A DNA stretch of 22,271 nt from Paramacrobiotus richtersi (Eukaryota; Tardigrada; Eutardigrada; Parachela; Macrobiotidae), in the NCBI GenBank assembly GCA_034698045.1, contig JAQGAU010000973.1:1-22271 (forward strand). The letters are read 5' to 3'. The translations under genes were made by a program, and so were the position numbers. This document shows positions 8,665 through 18,243 of this stretch, piece after piece (the stretch's first letter is position 1; the number at the start of each line of letters is the position of its first letter). The notes beneath the pieces are model-generated. The model made no database searches, was not told the origin of the DNA, and was given only the letters and a program-made list of their open reading frames with translations.

Positions 8665-11435
8665 ATGGCTGGCGATAGTATGACTGATCCTGGATCCTCC
8701 TACTCATCAACGGTATGCGGGATCTTTGCTGAATTCAGAGAATAAATCTACTGAATCCCCACTTTTTATCGCTCAGAGAAGATTCTTTTACCCGTCTTTG
8801 TTACTATGACTTTGTAGGTGGGATTTCTCTTCATATTCAATCTTATCGTCGGAACTGGCGCTCTCACATTGCCGAAAGCTTTCTCGCAAGCTGGATACAT
8901 CTTGGGGACTGTTGTCTTATCCGTAATTGGCTTCATGAGGTACGTTCATTTTTGCAACTTACCGCTTTGTTGTCAGCTGACTCACCTTTATGCGTAAAAA
9001 AATCTTAAAGGTTTATATTTATGAAAAAAAAACTTGACACAAATGATTGTTTTATCTCGGAAGGAGACCTGTACAATTGTTCACGAAGTTTCATCTTGGG
9101 ATATTTACCTCTCCGAATTTTGTTTTATTTTCTGTTGTGATGAAATTTCACTGACTGCCGAATTGCCAGTCTACTCTATGAATTCTGGTAGAATGGGTTG
9201 TTTATAATGTTTTACCGCAGTTACATCGGCGCAACCTTTGTTCTGGAATCCATGTCAAATGCGAATGCTGTTTTGCGAATAAAGAAGTTCGATACATCAG
9301 CCCGGGATGAAGAGGTACGTTCGCTTTTTATCAAAATCTGCCTTTTTTTCTGGCGTTCAGTATTAAGATGAGTTCGCAGGAGGATAAGGATCCACGAACT
9401 GACCGACCAGGTTCACCAGAAATAATCTCGGATCATGCTCCGCTGATCGATACTCGGGATTTATCACCGGAAGATACTACTCTATTCCAGATTAGGAAAC
9501 GCATCGAACTGGTACGCAAGATTTCTTTAATGTATCAGTTCTGGTGCTGTATTATGTTGGGTTGTTGCAGGGCCAAATGGCTGGAATGTTTTACAACAAA
9601 AGTAAGCTGAGCTCATCATGGCATCCCATTTCTGCTTTAACGTGTGTTTCTTGTAGTTGGCATCTATCTGTTCTACTTCTGCATTATTATCTATTTGTTC
9701 GGTGATTTGGCAATTTATGCAACTGCAGTCCCGAAAAGTCTGCGTGATGTTGCATGGTAAAGTATTTTGCGTGTATTTCGGTACTTGTTGCAGCACTCAT
9801 TATTATGTGCACATTGCAACTGCGAGAAATAATACTCTTCGTTATTTCAGTACATTCGTTAACAAGAGTTCATCGTTCAATATGAGTGAGGAGGATCCAT
9901 GCTGGGCGTCGGCTGAAAACTTGTCTCGGAAAAACGCATATCGCATATTTGTGGTAAGAATTAAGCAATGGCATACTACATTGTGGCTTATCCGTTCATT
10001 TAAAAACGACCATTTATTAATATTAGTGGCGTGTCGGCTGTTGCATAACTTTTTTTCGGCGATACCGAACAACTTTTTCAACTCATTCGTCGCAAGCGAG
10101 CAGCTTCTCGCTTCACTTGAATCATTCAACGTTTCAAACATTTAAAAATTAATATGAAGTATTTTGTTTTAAGGTGGTGTTTGCGTGTTCGTTGGGACCG
10201 TTCCTGTTTTTCAATGTGCAGAAGACGAAATATCTGCAAATCGTCACGTCTGTTACTCGTTGGGTGGCCCTTTTCATGGTGAGTAGCCGTATGCCGGCTT
10301 GAGAACAGTCGTATGCTTACAAACAGGCACATGCTCCACTTGTAGATGATTATATTGGCTCTCATCTGGATTGTTCAAGGAAAAAGCGAAGGTCATCCTG
10401 TTGCGGCTGATCTTACCGCGTTTCCAAATATTTTTGGGTAAGAATAAGATAGCTCATGCTTAACAGTGTCAGTGACCACGGAGGATGAGGGATGTCTCTT
10501 GTAAATGTTCGTGGAAAAACTGATATGCTAGAAAATCATATGGTATGGAGATATGTTTCATATTGAAATTTTTCGCAGGATTGCGGTGTATGCTTTCATG
10601 TGCCATCATTCGTTGCCCGGTGTTGTTACGCCTATCCGCCAAAAATCGCGAATATACGGTTTAATATTTGGAGATTACTTTTCCACCTTGTGTTTATATC
10701 TTGTCCTGGCGCTGACTGGAGTGTTTCTGTATAAAGAGCCAAAGGATTTGTACACACTGAACTTTTTTGATTCTGGCGATAAATCACAAGTCGCGCCGGA
10801 TTTTGTCCGATATTTTCTGGCGTTGTTTCCTGTGTTTACGCTGTCGAGTACATTCCCGATCGTGGGAATAACTCTCCGCAACAACATTCGAACGCTTTTT
10901 GGATTGTTTATTACGCGTGATCTAGCATGGGCTGTGGAAAAGTTTACATTCCCTCTGTTAACCTTGCTACCGCCAGTATGCATTGCATTGCTGACAGATG
11001 AAGTGCAGTTTTTAGTTGGCATTACTGGTAAGTTATCAACTGTGTAAAAAATAGTGAATATGTTTGGTTTGTACGAAATGACTTTAAAATTAAGAAATAA
11101 CATTACAAATTAGGAGAACAGACGAATGGTTCATTTCACATTTGAATTTCAATTGCCACCAAGCATTACATCCATGTCTTCCTTTGTTGTCTTTATATTC
11201 GACAAACTTTTGCTTCGCAGGATCATATGCTGGGTGTGCCATTCAGTACGTCATTCCCGCAACAATGGTTTACTGCTCTCGAAAACAGGTGCTGCGACTA
11301 ATACCGGACACGGCTGGAACGAAATTGCCATATCAATCACCGTTCCGGCATGTGTTTTGGGTGGTTCTTATTAATCTGTGGGCTTTCGCTAGTATTGCTG
11401 TTATAACTGTTAATCACATCATATATCGGAAGTGA
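8665..11435 (+). CDS. TMEM104: Transmembrane protein 104, amino-acid-transporter-like
   Basis: Eleven exons: 8665-8712, 8818-8939, 9221-9314, 9368-9511, 9571-9601, 9657-9756, 9851-9953, 10174-10278, 10346-10437, 10579-11027 and 11221-11435; 1503 nt, 500 residues, close to the human length of about 496. The protein belongs to the AAAP/Aa_trans-type transporter fold; substrate and exact role are not established. Visible signatures are FNLIVGTGALTLPKAF in the first membrane helix (residues 23-38), GMFYNKIGIYLFYFC, FGDLAIYATAVP, FNVQKTKYLQI, YAFMCHHSLPGVVTP, FPIVGITLRNN, IQYVIPATMVY and SPFRHVFWVV near the end. Exon 7 encodes a probable luminal loop with two N-glycosylation sequons (Asn184 and Asn190). 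Exon 5 is only 31 nt. The exon 4 acceptor is ambiguous: AG at 9366-9367 or at 9378-9379, both in frame, so the loop is uncertain by four residues. It diverges from DHDDS and converges on SLC9C1. Confidence 0.96.
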
Positions 11436-11579
11436 CACTCTTATTATAATCAGATCTGTGATTTCTCTTTGTTTTACTTTTTTTTACTATACTTATTAGT
11501 CTTCTGCGAATTTTTATTGGACAGAAATTTTCCGTAGAGCAATTAACAAATGTACGATGGCACTACTGCAGAGTTCTTT
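11436..11579. other. Short convergent 3' intergenic space
   Basis: Only 144 bp lies between the TMEM104 stop (plus) and the SLC9C1 stop (minus), so the 3' UTRs probably abut or overlap. The minus-strand poly(A) signal is at 11518-11513. No plus-strand AATAAA is seen here; TMEM104 may use a variant signal or run into the SLC9C1 terminal exon. Confidence 0.65.
11513..11518 (-). terminator. Candidate poly(A) signal of SLC9C1
   Basis: TTTATT on the plus strand reads AATAAA on the minus strand, 62 nt after the SLC9C1 stop codon. A T-rich plus-strand stretch lies farther downstream. Confidence 0.6.
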
Positions 11580-14500
11580 TTAAGAAAACAGCCGTTCATG
11601 GACGTCTTGCATATCCGTAATAGGAAATAAACTGGAACGGGGGCAGTCGGTTTCCTGATTAACATGTTCGTGGTTGATGACGAAAATAACCGGCTGGGAT
11701 GTCCAGTCCGACTGCTGCAAGAGAGCACGCACCATGTACATCATTTTCTCGTCCATCTTACATATGATAAAACCAGGATGCATTGTAATGCATCTTGATA
11801 AAACTAAGTAAAGGAAGTGGTTCGGAATTTCCGGCATATGTGTTTACCTTAAACTGCGCACTAGAGAACTGCAGAGATTCAAAGCGGTTGGAGACAATTT
11901 TTGGTCCCTCCAGGGAAATATGTTGCGGCAGTCCTGTGCACCGCCCATGAACTAGGACAATTAGTTCCCAGTTGGACTGAAGTTTAAAGCTTTCCTTGTC
12001 CATTAATATTGCATGTCCTTTGGCCACCTTATGTCGCAACTGATCAATGGAATAGTGCTAGGAACACCGACATAATTAGACATTCGGAGCATTAGTTTTC
12101 ACAGACGTGACAGTCGACGTCATATATGTATGTTCGCTTCTTGCCTGAAACGTTGGTTGGTCAAGCAACAAGTGCAGAGCCAGTCGAAATCCCCAAACGT
12201 TCCACATGCTCTGGCGAAGATGAGGGAATTCGGTAATGGCCAGCTCCATGATGCTTTTGGGTATCAAAATAGCCTGAAAAGGTTTGTACGTACAGTGTGC
12301 AGTGAAATTTTTGTTCTGGACATACCTGAACGCTTGTCTGGCAGATAAAGGTCGTAGAGGACCGTTTACCGGAAATGATCTGATAATCACCGATAACGCA
12401 TCCCGATGTTAAAGTTTCTTCTTCCTCTACAATCTTTTGCGATGGATTGAGGGTCCGAACCAAGACGGACTGAAGTCGAATTTTAGACTGGTCGTGAATT
12501 ACAGGTTTTGAATTGCATGCTAGTAAATATTTATCACAACAGAATGTTTCATAGAATTTACGATAAACATACTTTCAGAATCCCAGCAAGAACGACCACA
12601 ACACCAAATGGTTCCTGACCGGCAACAAGTATCTTCTGCCGTTTGGAAAACTTTGAAATAGTGGATCTCACCTGTTGCAATATGAATGCGATAATTTTTA
12701 ATCACAACATTAACAGCGTAAATGCTGAAGTTGGAGACCGGTCAAACGCGTTTGCAGTGTCCTTGATCGGTTATTACCGCGACGACGTTCGCTAGTAATT
12801 CGAGAACAATTGCATTGTTTACTCTATGTCCAACATGTAAAGCAAACAATGCAAATGTTCGCTGATTATTGTCGAGCGACGACGGCTTATGTCTAGAAAG
12901 GTAGATGCAATAAGGCAGATTTATAATTACCAGTAGAAATGCTCGCACAAGCGGATCATTCTGGACCCAATCCACTTGTTTTAAAAGGTCATCCGCATTC
13001 GCCGCGCGATATGGAACATGCGAAGCTTTGTCAAATTTGATTTCAAGCGTCTGCAAGAAAGAAATGTGCTGCAGTATATACTCGAAGAAAAACGAATATC
13101 ACACGAATACACATACATTTCGAAAGCCAAGTGCAGTTTTCTCATCAAGAAGTCCTTTCGCGCACAAGTCCTTGACATCCTCCCGCATGCTGTGCAGAAC
13201 CTTTCGCATGACATATCGCTTTTTTGCTGCTTTGGCTATGTCCGGTCTTTCCGCCAACAGAATGCCTGAAACAGCGGCACTTTCGTTATATGCAACATGG
13301 ACAGTGGTTAGTTAAGTTTTACCTAGATCTCTCCAGACTTCTTTCTCTGATTCTTCTGCTGATTCTTGGAGATGAGAAAGGGCATCCTCATTACGGACAA
13401 TGCATTTTGCCATCCTTGATGCTTCGCCTTGACCAATGATAAATGCTTTGCCAATGTCGAAACCATGCATCAAGCGATGTGTGACAAGGCTATCCATAAC
13501 TTTGCCAACCATAGGGAAAACTATCTGAATGCCGCAAAAATCGGAAAGAATTATTCATTACAGCCGTACAACAGCGTAAGGGGCGAATTTTAAATATGTT
13601 TTATCAAAACTCAATCGCACCTTGAGCAACCGAATTCCTCTTAACACCCTTAACAAGCTCAATACATCAAAAAATCTTAGCATTGCTTTGTGTATTGAAG
13701 TGCCGCCATCCCCGTAAGCCAGAACGTAAATATCCAGGCATAAGTCCACTAGTAAAATGGACACAACAATTATCTCCAGCTTGTTCCATAGTCTTCCGCA
13801 GAAAACAAAGAATCCAAACGCGCAAATCTGTAAATACGGTTAGATCCAGAATTACTTTCTTAGATTGGGCAAAGAAGAACCAAACAATGGCGGTGCAACC
13901 TACTCCATGTTAATTAATACATGGTAAAGTATAATCATGCTAAGATGGCTCCAAATGCGTTATGCACAGCTGCAGCTGTACGTAAGTATATGTGCAAAAG
14001 TTTACCAACTGCAGAAGCTTACGTTTAAGGTAACCTCGGCACCATAGATAAGGCAAAAAAACCCGTTCGCCACAACGAAGTAAACATTTTCGTGAAAAAA
14101 ATCCTCATCAAGGTGATGTCCATGCCAGTTCAAAGCCAAATTCACAATGGCGGCTGTCACATGAATGGTTATTGTGATGTACAGCAGAGCAGTAAACCAG
14201 AATGTATGAACGATAGCACGAGCTACGCTTCGGTATGTTTTCTCGGGTGCTTTAATCTGCAGCGGATTTTCAGCCTGATCATGAGATGATGCAGGAACGT
14301 GTCCAGTCAACTTATGGATTATTTTTTGCTGAAAAAGTCAAATCAGATTTGATGTGAATTGAAAGAACTAAAAGTTTTTATAGTACATATATCGTGTTTT
14401 ATGCTTAATTACGTTAAAATTCGATGCATTCATAATAAAAATGTCACACCATTTCATCCATTCTTCAACAGTGCTAATATCCAGTAATACATATATTTGA

Positions 14501-17500
14501 TCATTTAAACATAGTTAAATTAAACATTTAAGCATATGCTTATATATATTGTCTTAAGATTAACAATACCGCGTATTTGCGCGAAAGTGTCTTACACAGT
14601 AATTCAGTTTGTGGCCAATTCGCCAGCGCGATGTGATTATATCAGCATCGATTGTTCCACTGTTAGAATCTGTCATGGCGGTATCCGCACAACTTGTCAG
14701 AAACCGGAAAGCATGACGGGATATCAGTCCGTGTTCAAACTGTTCCCAGAAGCTCCGCTTCAGCAGAGTCAACCAAACGGTTCGGGTGAATTCGAAATCT
14801 TGACCAGCCGGGATGATGGTACTGACGGAGGAGCTATGGACGGAAACGGGTGCTGTGGGCGGTACGACGTGTTTAACCTTTCGCTTCCTCTTCCTCTCCT
14901 AATATACCCAAACATAAAAAACTTATAAGTTACGACTAAGAAAAGATTGTTTACTTCTGATTGTTTACTGTTTTGGATAAAGAAAACACATGCACAACTA
15001 TTGGGCCGCCGTATTGGCTGCATTTTGTCACCTTTCGATAAGGATTCGCCAAGTTAGTGCTGCTGATCACATCATCCCAGTTTGTGTCCGCAAGAAAATG
15101 GTCATGCTTTAGCACAGCAATTTCATCTGCCCGAATGTGTAGAATATGGCCCAAAGCATTATCCACCGAAAACAGTCTGGCTTCTGTGACATGGTCCATT
15201 CCTAAAAAAGGGACAGAATAATGTCATTTTGTGTCGCGCTTTCCGGTAAACAAAATTGCCTTTTGAACGGATTACCACATGTAACTTCTTTTGATGATTT
15301 AGGAGAACATAATGATGTTGTATTATATTCTGCTTTTTTCATGCTTTAGAAACAGATATGCACGGTGTACACACATATATGGTAATGGGTTAGTAAACCC
15401 AAAATTAATAACAACTAAATAACCAATCGAACTCAGTGCAAAAGTTTGTACTACTATATTTGTGGTGCATACCTAAAAGTTGCAGGAGTTTCGAAGTTGT
15501 AGTTCCATTGATGCAGAGTGTTAAGAGAACAATACCCGCTGTATGGATGAGTACCTACAAAAAACCAATTTTCAGCTCCACAGTTGCCAATAAACAATCG
15601 GTCGATCGATAGATTTTTTTTATCAACCCACTAATTTTAATACACCGCATGATAATCACTTGGTTGATGGAGGGTTTATGCCAATTTATGCAGCATTTAT
15701 GTTTACCTTGCTGCCTATTGTGTGCTGATCAATTCGCTGGTCCAGATTTACGGAAATGGCCAATGCAAGACTTACAGCTCCTCGCAATCCTCCCCAAGCC
15801 ATTACCAATGTTGATTTCCAGTCGTAACGTTTTGCTGACTGTATGTAGCGAATTAACGGCATGAAAAGGGCAATACTGACCAATCTGTAAACAATTATCT
15901 GTGTAACGAAAATGCACGCCAGAAAATGTCCAGTTTTTGGGTCTAACCGAATAATAATAACAGCGACGTATAGTATGACTAAATTTAAGCAGTCGTCGCT
16001 ATTAAAATACGATAATCCGCGCTCTGAAATCGTAATTCCAACAATGGCAAATATTAGAGTATTGGCAATATAGGTCACCGTATTCCAAAACCTATAAACC
16101 AGAAAACGTAGGAAGTATAAGATGGACGTCATATTTCAGTTTTTGTGCAGGCAGAAAAAGCATTTATACTCGTGGACTAATGGCTCGGTTTCCGGACTAA
16201 ACACGGTTCCCTCGTAATTCATCACCAAACCAAGCACCACCACAGCCAACACCCCGGAGATATTCAGTACTTCGCTAACGTAAAAGGTCAGATATGCGGT
16301 GGCCAGTGTAATCGATGTTTCCAAGATTGCATCATTGGAAATGCTAGATATACAGAATGTCGCAATCTTTCCACACACGAAACCGAACAAAGGACCACCG
16401 GCTACCATGAGAACGGAATTGATGGCCAGCCATTCGCCTGCCCCGACAATTTTTAATTTTGAATTATAATGTTAAATGTACAGTACATACTGCACAGTGT
16501 TGTAAACAGGTTAGCACTGATCGTACCGCTAAAGTCGTCATGAGGAATGCTCAGGGTCAGGAATACGTTAAATAAAATAATCGCAGTTCCATCATTGAGT
16601 AGCGACTCTCCTTCCAGTACAACGCTAAGTTCCGGTGTTGTCCCTAATAAGAGTGAATTTTTTATCAAACCGATTCCTCAACCGGCGGTTAATAAAAACC
16701 TTTCCAGACATTGCTTGACAAGTAAGCTGATTATAAAGAGCAATAACCAAGAAACGAAATTCAGTAATCAACCATGATATGTTGACGCGCACAGAAATCT
16801 GTAATTACATGCGACACAGATATTGGAGGTTATTCCTTATTCCTTAAGCCGAAAAAGGACCTTATTCCTCAACCGAAAACCTTTTTATTTAACGTATTAC
16901 TATTTTCAGCCACCAACGTTTACTTAATATGTTAATCAAAACATCACTCTATGCATTGGTAAAACATATTTGTTACTGGCAGTTTTTGTAATTTTTTTGC
17001 ACAAAATAGCGATTCGGCCACATCGGTTCTTAAATCAGTCTGACTTAAAGTTTCAGGCTCACCGACATTTTTCAGCAGTGCGACCACTGCTACGGGATCG
17101 GTGGCGGAAATGAGTGCTCCAAACATACAACACGACAACCACGTCCAGTCGGCTCCAAGTGTGAATTTTGCCACTACGGCGGTCAAACAGGTAGCCACAG
17201 CTGTAGAATTGTACTAAGCATTATGTCACTGTAACTCTGTGATGTGGTAAAATTAGCAAATGAACCAAAGGTCGATTGGCTCATGAATATTGATGCTCTT
17301 ATACTGAACAACAGCGCATACGGTCTGAATTATGTGTCGCCAGCCTACCCAGTCCACCAGTGGCTAAGATCAGAATCTGCCCCATAGATTTTCGAAAAAT
17401 TCGAAAATCTAACGTGAAAGCTGATTCAAAAAGTAAAACAGGAAGGAATATTTGCAGTATCCAATGTGGATCCAAATGGGCAATCTCTGTATATTCCGCT

Positions 17501-18243
17501 AAAGGCTGGAATTACCAAGATCAAACTGGAATTAGATCAAACTGTTACAAAATACCAGACATTAGTGAACTAACCTTATAAACATATGTGGAAAGAAAGC
17601 CATATGCAATTCCTATCAGCAAAATTACCACCGTATAAGGAATGGGAATCTTGGACTGGAAAACGCGCATTGTAACTGAAAAATAACATATTAATTCTGT
17701 TACAAGTGTTGTCGTGTTTAACCGAGACAAATTGATGCATGCGCAAATCAGGTGTGTCACGTAGAAACAATTAAGAACATAATTATTTTCTGGTTTACTG
17801 TAGGTACTTATTGTACTTCTTCCCGTATAATTGTTCATATAATATTGTTCATATAATTGATTTGTTTCATCTGGCTTACTTATGTAGTTTTGTAGGTTAT
17901 GTAGTTCTGTTCATTTTAGTTACCTTGCTCGGCTTTTGCAATGCTTTTTTGGTAACATAGGTAACATACTAAGATTTTTGAAGCTAGTCAGTAGCCCGAC
18001 TAAACACTTTGAGAATTATCAGGAATGTCTCATTTAAGGAAAAACATTTCACGTAAAGGCGTATACGTATGTGCAGGCGAAAAATAGTTTACTCAGCTTA
18101 CCACCAATGCAGATAGTGATAAACACAAATAAAACAGTTCGCGGTCTCGGATGTCCTCCATATTGCAGGGAATGGGTGTCCAGATCCACTTCCGATTCCA
18201 CATCAGTACCATGTAGCGAAGTTTCATTCTGCTCTGCGAACAT
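11580..18243 (-). CDS. SLC9C1: Sperm-type Na+/H+ exchanger with voltage sensor and cyclic-nucleotide-binding domain (sNHE)
   Basis: Twenty-one exons: 18243-18102, 17675-17575, 17505-17349, 17200-17063, 16643-16491, 16437-16170, 16091-15948, 15884-15707, 15554-15473, 15201-15032, 14898-14596, 14328-14023, 13827-13621, 13524-13323, 13265-13117, 13050-12931, 12671-12573, 12487-12326, 12273-12145, 12039-11848 and 11756-11580. All phases match: 3579 nt, 1192 residues (human about 1177). Residues 30-455 are the NHE transporter, with FLPVLLFESAF, SATDPVAVVALLKNVG, GESLLNDG (Asn196-Asp197) and WGGLRGAVSLALA (Arg402). A basic linker follows. The voltage sensor spans about 650-790; S4 carries Arg774, Arg777, Arg780 and Lys783 at three-residue steps. 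The cyclic-nucleotide-binding domain (about 915-1060) has VIGDYQIISGKRSSTT. In known sNHEs hyperpolarisation drives proton export in the sperm flagellum and cAMP modulates it. Least certain are the 5' ends of exons 18 and 21, and intron 19, which appears to be GC-AG. Confidence 0.95.
12040..12144 (-). other. GC-AG intron (intron 19 of SLC9C1)
   Basis: Exon 19 ends TTTCAG and the intron begins GCAAGA, the usual extended consensus of GC donors; the acceptor is GATCAG. Phase 0 on both sides joins DQPTFQ to LRHKVAKG, matching the spacing of the family's C-terminal domain. No GT donor with good consensus is available nearby. Without splicing, the frame reads on to a TAA near 12080. Confidence 0.7.
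12672..12930 (-). other. Intron 16 of SLC9C1 (259 bp)
   Basis: Flanked by CTACTG/GTAATT and AACAG/GTGAGA. An open frame runs from exon 16 well into this intron and could be mistaken for coding. Splicing it out joins DPLVRAFLL to VRSTISKFSKRQKI, which fits the start of the cyclic-nucleotide-binding domain, whereas the intron reading does not. Confidence 0.8.
16644..17062 (-). other. Intron 4 of SLC9C1 (419 bp) with short repeats
   Basis: Donor GTGAGC and acceptor TTATTAG. On the plus strand, related copies of ATTCCTYAAG/ACCG occur at about 16839-16851, 16864-16876 and 16673-16684, each followed by an A-rich run. No other content is recognised. Confidence 0.6.
17386..17410. repeat. Perfect 11-bp inverted repeat inside SLC9C1 exon 3
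   Basis: AGATTTTCGAA, spacer AAA, TTCGAAAATCT. It encodes LDFRIFRKS at the membrane-helix boundary after FLPVLLFESAF. As RNA it could form a short hairpin near the 3' end of the exon, about 37 nt from the donor. Function unknown. Confidence 0.6.
17676..18101 (-). other. Intron 1 of SLC9C1 (426 bp)
   Basis: Donor GGTAAGC after the first membrane segment (VLFVFITICIG) and acceptor TTTTTCAG before TMRVFQSKIPIPYTVV. AT-rich. I see no separate gene or repeat family in it. Confidence 0.8.

Noticed and set aside
12742-13056. Open frame continuing from SLC9C1 exon 16 into the intron
   Set aside because: It reads into a sequence that does not fit the cyclic-nucleotide domain; the splice 12931 to 12671 restores the family pattern in phase.
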